A DNA stretch of 64,000 nt, from positions 1-64,000 of the forward strand of contig UEHQ01000027.1 of assembly GCA_900489925.1 (NCBI GenBank), given 5' to 3'. Position numbers and translations under genes: made by a program. Below the pieces are notes generated by a model. The model saw nothing but the letters and a program-made list of their open reading frames with translations. It was not told the DNA's origin and ran no database searches. This stretch comes from Hyphomicrobiales bacterium (GTDB taxonomy: Bacteria; Pseudomonadota; Alphaproteobacteria; Rhizobiales; Rhizobiaceae). Each line of letters opens with the position of its first letter. Within the stretch, counting starts at the first letter, position 1. Below, piece by piece: positions 18,539-27,043 of the stretch.

Positions 18539-19546
18539 ATGTTCCGATTCCTGCTCGTGCGCATAGCCTCCGCGATTCCGGTCCTGATTATCCTCAGCAT
18601 CGTGACCTTCGCGATCATCCAGGCGCCGCCCGGCGATTATGCCGATTACATCCGTTCGCAGCTGATCAATCAGAGTGGAGCCTCCTTCGCGGCCGCCGAT
18701 GCGCAGGCCCAGGCCTATCGCGTCGCCCACGGGCTCGACCAACCGATGGTCATCCAGTACTTCAACTGGATCAAGGGCATCCTGACGCAAGGCGATTTCG
18801 GCTACAGCATGTTCTACAACAAGCCAGTGGCCGACGTGGTCGCCGAGCGCCTGCCGCGCACCCTTGCGCTGGCCCTGGTCTGCCATATCCTGGCATCCGT
18901 GCTCGGCATCAGCTTCGGCATCTGGGCTGCAACCCGCCAGTATTCCTGGATCGACAGCCTGCTTTCGGGCATCTCCTTCCTCGGCATGACGGTGCCGCGC
19001 TTCCTGATGGCGTTGATCATCGTCTACCTCCTCGTTTTCCAGTTCAACGTCTCGGAAATCGGCAGCTTCTTCTCGCCGCAATATGGCGGGGCGCCGTGGT
19101 CCTGGGCTAAATTCGTCGACCTCGTCAGCCATGTCTGGCCGGTCGTTGCCATCGCGACTTTCGGCGGGCTCGCCTACAACATGCGTGTGATGCGCGGGAA
19201 CCTGCTCGATACGCTGAACGCCCAGTACGTCGAGACGGCGCGGGCAAAGGGCCTTTCGGGTGGTGCGGTCGTCATGCGCCATGCGGTACCGAACGCACTC
19301 CATCCGCTTGTCATGTACCAGGGGGTCGTTCTTCCCTACATGCTGACGGGCGAGATCGAGACCGCTATCATCTTTTCCCTCCCAACGGTCGGACCCGCAA
19401 TCGTCGGCTCCATGGCGATCGGCGACGTCTACGTCACGGCCACCTTCATGATGGTCCTGTCCGCCACGCTCATCGTCGGCAACATCATCGCCGACATGCT
19501 GCTTGCCATGCTGGACCCTCGCGTCCGTACGTACGGAGGAGCCTGA
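18539..19546 (+). CDS. agpB: ABC transporter permease (DppB type, AgpB-like)
   Basis: A 335-residue inner-membrane protein starting MFRFLLVRIASAIPVLIILS, the classic DppB N-terminal helix. It has the long periplasmic segment and five further helices of this class, and the cytoplasmic ATPase-contact loop VETARAKGLSGGAVVMRHA near residue 228. It forms a heterodimeric channel with the next gene product, whose ATG lies one base after this stop. Confidence 0.9.
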   Translation: MFRFLLVRIASAIPVLIILSIVTFAIIQAPPGDYADYIRSQLINQSGASFAAADAQAQAYRVAHGLDQPMVIQYFNWIKGILTQGDFGYSMFYNKPVADVVAERLPRTLALALVCHILASVLGISFGIWAATRQYSWIDSLLSGISFLGMTVPRFLMALIIVYLLVFQFNVSEIGSFFSPQYGGAPWSWAKFVDLVSHVWPVVAIATFGGLAYNMRVMRGNLLDTLNAQYVETARAKGLSGGAVVMRHAVPNALHPLVMYQGVVLPYMLTGEIETAIIFSLPTVGPAIVGSMAIGDVYVTATFMMVLSATLIVGNIIADMLLAMLDPRVRTYGGA

Positions 19547-19547
19547 C

Positions 19548-20681
19548 ATGCTCGCTTTCGATTCCGCTCCCCCACCGCCGCACGAAGAAACCGTCAAGGT
19601 CGTGCCGCATGGCAATGAAAGCTACATGGCGCTGGTCTGGCGCCGCCTGAGACGCTCGTGGACGGGCACTATTGGCCTCGTGCTGGTTGCCCTGCTCCTG
19701 ATAATGGCCATCTTCGCAGAGTTTTTCGCCCCGATGGATCCGAAGGCAACCGATGTCGGCTTTGCCCCTCCTCAGATGATGAGCTTCCACGACAAGGACG
19801 GCAATTTCGTCTTCCAGCCACGGGTCTATGGATTGGCTGAGTCCGAAGAACTCGACCCCGTGACTTTTCAGCCGATCGTCGGCCCGGATTACGACAATCC
19901 GAACCTCCTCGGCTTCTTTGTGAAGGGGGCCGAATACAAGCTCCTCGGCCTCATTCCGATGGATCGGCATTTCTTCGGCTCGACCACTGGCCAGCCGGTG
20001 CATTTCCTCGGTACCGACAAGTTTGGCCGGGACGTGCTGTCGCGCGCCATCGTCGGCTCACGGATTTCGCTGACGATCGCACTTACCGTCGTCTTCATCG
20101 TTACCGTGATCGGGACCACGGTCGGCATGGTGTCCGGCTATTTCGGCGGCGCCTTCGACACCTGGGTGCAGCGCTTCGTCGAAGTGGTGCTCGCCTTCCC
20201 ACAGCTGCCGCTTTATCTGGCGCTGACGTCGCTGATCCCGGTGACGGCACCGACCAATGTCTTTCTCGGCTTCGTCATCATCGTCATGTCCGCACTCGGC
20301 TGGGCGCAGATGTCGCGCGAAGTTCGTGGCAAGACGCTGGCGCTCGCCCGCATCGACTATGTCAGAGCGGCAATGGCCGTCGGCGCCACCGACCGGCGGA
20401 TCATCTTCCAGCACATCTTCCCGAACGTGATGAGCCACGTGATCGTCGCTGTCACCCTGCATATCCCAAGCGTCGTGCTGCTGGAATCCTTCCTCGGCTT
20501 CCTGGGCTTTGCCGTGAAGCCACCGCTGATCTCCTGGGGTCTGATGCTTCAGGATACCGCAAATTATTCCGTCATTGGCACCTATCCCTGGATTCTGGCG
20601 CCCGTCGGCTTCGTGCTTGTCACCGTCTTCGCGTTCAACGCGCTGGGTGACGGTTTGCGCGATGCAGTCGATCCCTATTGA
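19548..20681 (+). CDS. agpC: ABC transporter permease (DppC type, AgpC-like)
   Basis: A 377-residue permease. A cytoplasmic N-terminus of about 45 residues with WRRLRRSWTG precedes the first helix. A roughly 100-residue insertion before the BPD_transp core includes LGTDKFGRDVLSR, a hallmark of DppC proteins. The coupling loop is IDYVRAAMAVGATDRRII, near residue 268. The frame is open 15 codons upstream inside agpB, but TACGGAGGAGCC places the ribosome just before ATG 19548. The ATPase gene follows after 12 bases. Confidence 0.9.
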   Translation: MLAFDSAPPPPHEETVKVVPHGNESYMALVWRRLRRSWTGTIGLVLVALLLIMAIFAEFFAPMDPKATDVGFAPPQMMSFHDKDGNFVFQPRVYGLAESEELDPVTFQPIVGPDYDNPNLLGFFVKGAEYKLLGLIPMDRHFFGSTTGQPVHFLGTDKFGRDVLSRAIVGSRISLTIALTVVFIVTVIGTTVGMVSGYFGGAFDTWVQRFVEVVLAFPQLPLYLALTSLIPVTAPTNVFLGFVIIVMSALGWAQMSREVRGKTLALARIDYVRAAMAVGATDRRIIFQHIFPNVMSHVIVAVTLHIPSVVLLESFLGFLGFAVKPPLISWGLMLQDTANYSVIGTYPWILAPVGFVLVTVFAFNALGDGLRDAVDPY

Positions 20682-20693
20682 GGAGGCTCCAAG

Positions 20694-22361
20694 ATGGCTC
20701 TTGCTCTCGTCAACTCCTTCGCCCCGCCTGTGCGCCTCGATCATGAGGGACGGTCGGAAAATCCCGTCATCGACGCGCGCAACGTCGCCGTCAACTTCAA
20801 GGTCGAGCATGGCACCGTCGAGGCTGTGAAGGACATCTCCTTCCAGCTCTATCGCGGAGAAACGATCGCGATCGTCGGCGAATCCGGTTCCGGAAAGTCG
20901 GTCACCGCACGCACCGTGATGGGCCTGCTGTCCAAGCGTGCGGTGGTGTCACCGAAATCCACTGTGACCTACGACGGCGCCAATATCCTGAAATTCTCCG
21001 AGCGCGACCGTCGCAAGCTTCGCGGCGACCGCATCTCGATGATCTTCCAGGAACCGATGAGCTCGCTCAATCCGATCTATACGATCGGCAGCCAGATCGT
21101 CGAGGCGATCCGCGTGCATCGCAAGATGAGCAAGAAGCAGGCGGAAGCCCGGGCGCTGGAACTGTTGCAGCACGTGCAGATTCCCGATCCGGAAGCCCGG
21201 CTCCGCCAATATCCGCATCAGCTCTCAGGAGGTCAGCGCCAGCGCGTGATGATCGCCATGGCGCTCGCCAACGATCCCGATGTGCTCATCGCCGACGAAC
21301 CGACGACCGCCCTCGACGTGACGGTGCAGGCGCAGATCCTGAACCTCATCCGCAACCTGCAGAAGGAATTGCGGATGGCGGTGATCCTGATCACCCACGA
21401 TCTGACGGTCGTGCGCCAGTTCTCTGACTACGTCTATGTCATGCAGCATGGCGAGATGCGCGAGCACAACACCACCGAGAACCTGTTCGCCAATCCGCAG
21501 CACGCCTACACCAAGCATCTGCTGGGTTCGGAGCCGCGCGGTCAGGCCAATCCGCTGCCCGAGGGCTCGGACGTCATTCTCGATGCCAAGGACGTACGTG
21601 TCTCGTTCATGATGCGTCATGGCGGGTTCTTCAAGCCGGAGCTGAAGGAGCTCATCGCCGTCAACCGGTTGAACCTGACACTCAGGCGGCATGAAACACT
21701 CGGCCTCGTCGGCGAATCCGGGTCGGGCAAGACGACCTTCGGCCAGGCACTTGTCAGGCTGAACGAACCGGACAGCGGCGAGATCTTTTTTGACGGTCAA
21801 CCGATCCACGGCAAGTCGCGGGCTGAAATGCGGCCCTTGCGCTCGCGCATGCAGATCGTGTTCCAGGACCCGTTTTCCTCGCTCAATCCCCGCATGACGA
21901 TCGGCCAGATCATCGAGGAAGGGCTCGTGGTCAACAAGCTCGGAGCGACCAAGGCCGAGCGGCTCGACCGTGTCCGCGAGGCGCTGATCGCAGCAGGGAT
22001 GCCGGGCAATATTCTCTCGCGCTTTCCGCACGAGTTCTCCGGTGGCCAACGCCAGCGTATCGCCATCGCCCGCGCCATTGCGCTCGAGCCGGAATTCATC
22101 CTGCTCGACGAGCCGACGTCGGCGCTCGACCTTTCGGTCCAGGCCCAGATCATCGAACTGCTGCGCAAGCTGCAGGACGAGCGGGGTCTCAGCTATCTCT
22201 TCATTTCGCACGATCTCAAAGTCGTGCGTGCCCTCTGCCACCGGGTGATTGTCATGCAGCATGGCAAGATCATGGAAGAGGGACCCGTCAACGAAGTTCT
22301 CACCAATCCCAAGACCGCCTACACGGAACGGCTCGTCAAAGCCGCTTTCGAGGTAGCCTGA
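20694..22361 (+). CDS. agpD: fused double ABC ATPase (AgpD-like)
   Basis: A 555-residue protein carrying two complete nucleotide-binding domains, equivalent to DppD and DppF in one chain. Walker A motifs GESGSGKS occur at residues 63-70 and about 340-347. Both halves have LSGGQRQR or FSGGQRQR signatures and DEPT Walker B regions (ADEPTTALD, LDEPTSALD). It therefore supplies both ATPase sites for the AgpB-AgpC channel. Such fusions are common in rhizobial peptide-type importers. GH4 gene agaL2 begins 21 bases after the stop. Confidence 0.92.
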   Translation: MALALVNSFAPPVRLDHEGRSENPVIDARNVAVNFKVEHGTVEAVKDISFQLYRGETIAIVGESGSGKSVTARTVMGLLSKRAVVSPKSTVTYDGANILKFSERDRRKLRGDRISMIFQEPMSSLNPIYTIGSQIVEAIRVHRKMSKKQAEARALELLQHVQIPDPEARLRQYPHQLSGGQRQRVMIAMALANDPDVLIADEPTTALDVTVQAQILNLIRNLQKELRMAVILITHDLTVVRQFSDYVYVMQHGEMREHNTTENLFANPQHAYTKHLLGSEPRGQANPLPEGSDVILDAKDVRVSFMMRHGGFFKPELKELIAVNRLNLTLRRHETLGLVGESGSGKTTFGQALVRLNEPDSGEIFFDGQPIHGKSRAEMRPLRSRMQIVFQDPFSSLNPRMTIGQIIEEGLVVNKLGATKAERLDRVREALIAAGMPGNILSRFPHEFSGGQRQRIAIARAIALEPEFILLDEPTSALDLSVQAQIIELLRKLQDERGLSYLFISHDLKVVRALCHRVIVMQHGKIMEEGPVNEVLTNPKTAYTERLVKAAFEVA

Positions 22362-22382
22362 TTGCACATGCCGGAGGTTATA

Positions 22383-23753
22383 ATGGCAAGAAATCCCAAG
22401 ATCACGTTTATCGGTGCTGGCTCCACCGTCTTCATGAAGAACATCATCGGCGACGTCCTGCAACGCCCGGCGCTATCGGGCGCCACCATCGCCCTGATGG
22501 ACATCAACCCGCAGCGGCTGGAAGAAAGCGCCATCGTCGTCAACAAGCTGATCTCGACGCTTGGCGTCAAGGCCAAGGCCGAGACCTATTCGGACCAGCG
22601 CAAGGCGCTCACCGGCGCCGACTTCGTCGTCGTCGCCTTCCAGATCGGCGGCTATGAGCCCTGCACGGTGACCGACTTCGAGATCCCGAAGAAGTTCGGC
22701 CTGCGCCAGACGATCGCCGACACGCTCGGCGTCGGCGGCATCATGCGCGGCCTGCGTACGGTTCCGCATCTCTGGAAGATCTGCGAGGACATGCTCGCGG
22801 TCTGCCCCGAGGCGATCATGCTGCAATACGTCAACCCGATGGCAATCAACACCTGGGCGATCTCGGAAAAATACCCGACGATCAAGCAGGTCGGTCTTTG
22901 CCACTCGGTGCAGGGCACCGCGATGGAACTGGCCCATGACCTCGACATTCCCTACGAGGAAATCCGCTACCGGTCGGCCGGCATCAACCACATGGCCTTC
23001 TATCTGAAGTTCGAGCATCGCCAGGCAGACGGTTCCTACAAGAACCTCTATCCGGATCTCGTGCGCGCCTACCGTGAAGGTCGCGCTCCGAAGCCAGGCT
23101 GGAACCCGCGCTGCCCAAACAAGGTACGCTACGAAATGCTGACGCGCCTCGGCTATTTCGTCACTGAGAGCTCCGAGCACTTCGCCGAGTACACCCCCTA
23201 TTTCATCAAGGAAGGCCGCGAGGACCTGATCGAGAAGTTCGGCATTCCGCTCGACGAATACCCGAAGCGCTGCATCGAGCAGATTGCGCGCTGGAAGGGG
23301 CAAGCAGAAGCTTACAAGTCGGCTGACAAGATCGAAGTCGCTCAATCGAAGGAATACGCTTCCTCGATCATCAACTCCGTTTGGACGGGCGAACCCTCCG
23401 TCATCTACGGCAACGTCCGCAACAATGGCTGCATCACCTCGCTGCCTGACAATTGCGCAGCCGAGGTTCCCTGCCTGGTTGATGCGTCAGGCATCCAGCC
23501 GACCTTCATCGGCGACCTGCCGCCGCAGCTGACGGCGCTGATCCGCACCAACATCAACGTGCAGGAACTGACGGTTCAGGCGCTGATGACGGAAAATCGC
23601 GAGCACATCTATCACGCCGCGATGATGGACCCGCATACGGCGGCCGAACTCGACCTCGACCAGATCTGGGCGATGACGGATGAACTGCTTGCCGCCCACG
23701 GCGACTGGCTGCCGGAATGGGCCCGCACGTCACGCAAAGTTCAGGCCGCCTGA
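22383..23753 (+). CDS. agaL2: GH4 alpha-galactosidase (AgaL2/MelA-like)
   Basis: A 456-residue GH4 enzyme. The N-terminal NAD+ motif is FIGAGSTVFMKN. Further family marks are QYVNPMAINTWA, the Cys-His-Ser metal motif GLCHSVQGT and SAGINHMAFYL. It is distinct from the first GH4 gene of the operon (CHS here, CHG there), so the two probably differ in linkage or sugar preference rather than being recent copies. GGAGG eight bases ahead supports ATG 22383 over the upstream in-frame codons. Last gene of the operon; a strong hairpin follows. Confidence 0.9.
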   Translation: MARNPKITFIGAGSTVFMKNIIGDVLQRPALSGATIALMDINPQRLEESAIVVNKLISTLGVKAKAETYSDQRKALTGADFVVVAFQIGGYEPCTVTDFEIPKKFGLRQTIADTLGVGGIMRGLRTVPHLWKICEDMLAVCPEAIMLQYVNPMAINTWAISEKYPTIKQVGLCHSVQGTAMELAHDLDIPYEEIRYRSAGINHMAFYLKFEHRQADGSYKNLYPDLVRAYREGRAPKPGWNPRCPNKVRYEMLTRLGYFVTESSEHFAEYTPYFIKEGREDLIEKFGIPLDEYPKRCIEQIARWKGQAEAYKSADKIEVAQSKEYASSIINSVWTGEPSVIYGNVRNNGCITSLPDNCAAEVPCLVDASGIQPTFIGDLPPQLTALIRTNINVQELTVQALMTENREHIYHAAMMDPHTAAELDLDQIWAMTDELLAAHGDWLPEWARTSRKVQAA

Positions 23754-23783
23754 CCACTCTCTCTCCCGGTCAGGGACCTCAAG

Positions 23784-23810
23784 AAGTCCCGCGGTTCTAC
23801 CGCGGGACTT
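23784..23810. terminator. hairpin ending the agp operon
   Basis: AAGTCCCGCGG at 23784-23794 and CCGCGGGACTT at 23800-23810 form a perfect 11-bp stem around the loop TTCTA. The minus-strand ORF below ends with its stop codon inside this loop, the same arrangement seen at 13641-13662, so it may serve both convergent genes. Confidence 0.7.
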
Positions 23811-24159
23811 TCCTACCGAGAGGGTTTCCCAGCGTATCAACAGCACCCGGCACGACATCATTGAAGCCGACTTCGGGGCAACCGCGAACATTGGCGAAGC
23901 TTATCTCACGGCGATCCCCTCCGTCCGTCATGCCTCGAAGCGTAACGACGTTCTCATCCTGAAAGACAACGTCGGTGCGGTAGATTCCGGCACGTCTGGC
24001 GAGATTTCTCGCCTGGCTGACATTGCATTGCCCCGGCGACGGGGAAACGTGCCAGGAGCTTGTTCCCCTGCCATCGGAACTCCAGCCTTCCTGGCCAGAC
24101 GCGATCGTCGGCAGGAGTGCGGCAAAGGAAATCAACGTCGCGCGGAAGGCAGCTTTCAA
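23797..24159 (-). CDS. small putative secreted protein, unknown function
   Basis: A 120-residue ORF. If it starts at TTG 24159, the N-terminus (M)KAAFRATLISFAALLPTIA followed by SGQ is a convincing Sec signal peptide, leaving a mature protein of about 97 residues with two Cys. A GGGG stretch lies about nine bases before the TTG; no ATG is available in the frame. I do not recognise the family. It converges on agaL2 and its stop codon falls in the terminator loop. Support is the signal peptide and layout only, so it may be a chance frame. Confidence 0.45.
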   Translation of the reverse strand: MKAAFRATLISFAALLPTIASGQEGWSSDGRGTSSWHVSPSPGQCNVSQARNLARRAGIYRTDVVFQDENVVTLRGMTDGGDRREISFANVRGCPEVGFNDVVPGAVDTLGNPLGRKVPR

Positions 24160-24328
24160 AATCGACGACCCCAGATTGCGTTCAAAGGCGTCTGGCCACG
24201 AGACGGCACGACGCGTCTTGCTAGGATAGACGGCGAACCGTTGGAAGCAACCAGGCGTGAGGAACCCCGGCAGGTAAGTTCATCAACATGGCTAAGCTTT
24301 GTTTGCACCAGGTTTGACAAGCAGCCGA

Positions 24329-24341
24329 TTGATTAAATCAA
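24329..24341. promoter_or_regulatory. candidate operator upstream of the ArsR-type regulator
   Basis: TTGATTAAATCAA is a perfect 13-base palindrome (TGAT-N3-ATCA core) in an AT-rich stretch ending 55 bases before the regulator start. Similar TGAT...ATCA palindromes precede the arabinofuranosidase and the importer genes, suggesting autoregulation. Confidence 0.5.
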
Positions 24342-24395
24342 ATATATTGATATAGAACATGGATACGCATTCTCATCCCGCCTGATCGGAACCCT

Positions 24396-25322
24396 ATGAG
24401 CCGCAATTTTCTTGTCGTTGATCCCGAAGAGGGCATGCCAATCCTGAAGGGGCTTGCATCGCCGGCAAGGGTATCCGTGCTGAAGTTGTTGCACGAGAAG
24501 GGCCCGCTCAACGTCAACGAAATCGCTGAAATCCTTGAGCTGCCGCAGTCGAGTGTCTCGACAAACGTGCAGATGTTGGAGGAGGCGGGGCTGATCCGAA
24601 CCGAAACGCAGAAGGCGCGCAAGGGCAACCAGAAGGTCTGCCATAGCGTCTATGACGAGATTCTCGTCGTCTTCAAGAATGAAATCAAGGAAACCGAACC
24701 GGATGCCATCGAGGTGGCGATGCCGCTCGGCCTCTATACAAGCTTCGATGTGACGGCACCATGCGGGCTCTGTTCGGTCGATGGCATCATCGGACTGCTT
24801 GACGTCCCCAACACGTTTCTTGATCCGGACCGCATGAAAACGGCGCTGATCTGGTTCACGCGCGGCCATGTAGAGTACCAGTTCCCGAACAATGCGCGGC
24901 TGACAAACACCCGGATTCGCGAAGTCGAATTCGTCATGGAACTGAGCTCGGAGGTGCCCGGCACCAGTGCCGACTGGCCGTCCGACATCACCCTGACTGT
25001 GAATGGCGCCGACATCGGAACCTGGACGTCTCCGGGCGATTTCGGCGACAAACGCGGGGTTTTCACGCCGGATTGGTGGAAACTGAAGGGGTCTCAATAC
25101 GGCAAGCTCAAGAGTTTCCGTATCAATGAAGACGGTGCCTTCGTCGACGGATTGCGGATCTCGGATGTGACGCTCGCCGATCTCAAGCTCGACGAACACC
25201 ATTCAATTCGCCTGCGGATCGGCGTGCGCGACGATGCCAAGCATCCCGGCGGCATCAACATTTTCGGCCGCGGCTTCGGCAACTACGACCAGGATATCCT
25301 GCTGCGTATCAAGACTCGGTGA
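24396..25322 (+). CDS. ArsR-type winged-helix regulator with large C-terminal domain
   Basis: A 308-residue protein. Residues about 15-90 form an ArsR/GntR-like winged helix: GLASPARVSVLKLL, then LNVNEIAEILELPQSSVSTNVQMLEEAGLIR. The remaining 215 residues are unlike metal-sensing ArsR proteins; they are rich in strands and read like a beta-sandwich carbohydrate-binding domain (DITLTVNGADIGTW, LRIGVRDDAKHPGGINIFG). I infer a sugar-responsive repressor. It immediately precedes the GH51 gene on the same strand, and palindromes that could be its operators lie before itself, GH51 and the transporter. The link to arabinosides is by context. Confidence 0.82.
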   Translation: MSRNFLVVDPEEGMPILKGLASPARVSVLKLLHEKGPLNVNEIAEILELPQSSVSTNVQMLEEAGLIRTETQKARKGNQKVCHSVYDEILVVFKNEIKETEPDAIEVAMPLGLYTSFDVTAPCGLCSVDGIIGLLDVPNTFLDPDRMKTALIWFTRGHVEYQFPNNARLTNTRIREVEFVMELSSEVPGTSADWPSDITLTVNGADIGTWTSPGDFGDKRGVFTPDWWKLKGSQYGKLKSFRINEDGAFVDGLRISDVTLADLKLDEHHSIRLRIGVRDDAKHPGGINIFGRGFGNYDQDILLRIKTR

Positions 25323-25349
25323 GTCTACCCGATTTTCTGAATTTTACCC

Positions 25350-25378
25350 TTGACCACGGCCAAGGCTTCCGGTTTATT
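25350..25378 (+). promoter_or_regulatory. candidate sigma-70 promoter of the arabinofuranosidase gene
   Basis: TTGACC at 25350-25355 and TTTATT at 25373-25378 are separated by 17 bases. The -35 matches five of six consensus bases and the -10 four of six. Transcription would begin near 25385, directly before the palindrome at 25390. Confidence 0.4.
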
Positions 25379-25389
25379 CACCTCAAATT

Positions 25390-25403
25390 GTGATACACAT
25401 CAC
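25390..25403. promoter_or_regulatory. candidate operator before the arabinofuranosidase gene
   Basis: GTGATACACATCAC has perfect 5-base arms (GTGAT and ATCAC). It lies at or just after the predicted transcription start, a typical repressor position. Confidence 0.5.
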
Positions 25404-25428
25404 AAACTACGATACGGTGGAGGAAACC

Positions 25429-26940
25429 ATGAAGGCCGCGGTTACAGCGCACAGCAAATACACGATCTCGGACATTGATCCGCGCCTATACGGCTCGTTC
25501 ATCGAGCACCTGGGCCGCGCCGTCTATACCGGCATTTACGAACCCGATCACGCGACCGCCGACGAAAACGGCATGCGCAAGGACGTCATCGATCTCGTCA
25601 AGGAACTCAATGTTCCGATCGTGCGCTATCCCGGCGGCAACTTCGTCTCCGCCTATAACTGGGAAGACGGGATCGGTCCGAAGGAAAGCCGCCCGACGCG
25701 CCTCGACCTCGCCTGGCACACATCCGAAAGCAACCAGGTCGGCATGCACGAGTTCGCCGACTGGTGCGTCTCGGCAAGCACCGAGATGATGCTCGCCGTC
25801 AACCTCGGCTCTCGCGGCCTCGATGAAGCCCGCAACTTCCTCGAATATGTCAACCATCCCGGCGGCAGCGAGTGGAGCGACAAGCGCATTGCCAACGGCC
25901 GCGCCGAGCCGTGGGACGTTAAGCTGTGGTGCCTCGGCAATGAGATGGACGGCCCTTGGCAGATCGGCCACAAGACGGCCGACGAATATGGCCGCCTGGC
26001 CCACGAAACCGCCAAGGCCATGCGCGCCTTCGACAGCTCGCTGGAACTCGTCGTCTGCGGCTCGTCCAACGCCCACATGCCGACCTATCCGGAATGGGAA
26101 GCGACCGTCCTCGACCATACCTACAATGAGGTCGACTACATCTCGCTGCACATGTACTTCGAGAACCGCGCCAAGAACACGGCGAACTATCTCGCCCGCA
26201 GTATCGAGCTCGACAACTACATCGGCACGGTTGCTGGCGTCATCGATTACGTCAAGGCAAAGAAGCGCTCGACCAAGGACGTCTACATCTCCTTCGACGA
26301 ATGGAACGTCTGGTACCATTCCAAGGAACGCGACAAGGCAACGCTCGCCGGCGCCAACGGCTGGCCGCATGCCCCGGCACTGTTGGAAGACGATTATAAC
26401 TTCGAAGACGTGCTGCAGGTCGGCTGCATTCTCAACACCTTCATCAATCGCGCTGACGTCGTGAAGATCGCCTGCCTCGCCCAGCTGGTCAACGTCATCG
26501 CCCCGATCATGACCACGCCTGGCGGGGCCGCATGGCGCCAGACGATCTTCTATCCGTACTATTTCGCTTCAGTCTACGGTCGCGGCACGGCGCTGAAGCT
26601 GATCGTCGACAGCCCGACCTACAAGGTCGATGATCTGGGCGATGTGCCTTACCTCGACGTCTCCGCCGTCCACGACGCGGACGCCAAGGCCGTAACGTTC
26701 TTCATCGTCAATCGCCATGGCACCGAAGCGCTCGATCTGGACGCCAGCCTGCTGGAATTCGGCGCCTTGAAGATCGTCGACGACCAGGTCATTTCGCACG
26801 CCGACCTCAACATCACCAACACCGCTGAAAAGCCGGACAACGTGGTGCCGCAGAAGGCAACCGGCGCGGCCTTTGAAGCTGGAAAGCTCAGCGCAAAGAT
26901 CGCGCCGCTGTCCTACCGGGTGATCCGCCTGCAGGCCTGA
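25429..26940 (+). CDS. alpha-N-arabinofuranosidase, GH51
   Basis: A 503-residue GH51 enzyme that releases terminal L-arabinofuranose from arabinan, arabinoxylan or their oligosaccharides. The (beta/alpha)8 domain starts with IDPRLYGSFIEHLGRAVYTGI. The acid/base Glu is E172 in CLGNEMDG and the nucleophile Glu is E291 in SFDEWNVWY; a C-terminal beta domain follows. There is no signal peptide, so it acts on imported oligosaccharides in the cytoplasm. GTGGAGGAAACC before ATG 25429 fixes the start; the frame is open 13 codons upstream, where an operator-like palindrome makes coding unlikely. Confidence 0.94.
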   Translation: MKAAVTAHSKYTISDIDPRLYGSFIEHLGRAVYTGIYEPDHATADENGMRKDVIDLVKELNVPIVRYPGGNFVSAYNWEDGIGPKESRPTRLDLAWHTSESNQVGMHEFADWCVSASTEMMLAVNLGSRGLDEARNFLEYVNHPGGSEWSDKRIANGRAEPWDVKLWCLGNEMDGPWQIGHKTADEYGRLAHETAKAMRAFDSSLELVVCGSSNAHMPTYPEWEATVLDHTYNEVDYISLHMYFENRAKNTANYLARSIELDNYIGTVAGVIDYVKAKKRSTKDVYISFDEWNVWYHSKERDKATLAGANGWPHAPALLEDDYNFEDVLQVGCILNTFINRADVVKIACLAQLVNVIAPIMTTPGGAAWRQTIFYPYYFASVYGRGTALKLIVDSPTYKVDDLGDVPYLDVSAVHDADAKAVTFFIVNRHGTEALDLDASLLEFGALKIVDDQVISHADLNITNTAEKPDNVVPQKATGAAFEAGKLSAKIAPLSYRVIRLQA

Positions 26941-26958
26941 TATTTAAATCAGACTTCC

Positions 26959-26977
26959 TGATACATATCAAAGATAT
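26959..26977. promoter_or_regulatory. candidate operator before the arabinoside importer
   Basis: TGATACATATCA (26959-26970) is an inverted repeat with TGATA and TATCA arms, overlapping a second one, ATATC-AAA-GATAT (26965-26977). It precedes a TTGACA box at 26979-26984. The match to GTGATACACATCAC at 25390 argues for a shared regulator. Confidence 0.5.
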
Positions 26978-27043
26978 GTTGACATCGTAATTGTATGATT
27001 TAACGTCAGCGCACCGGTTTTGACGTGCCACTGGGAGGAAGAG

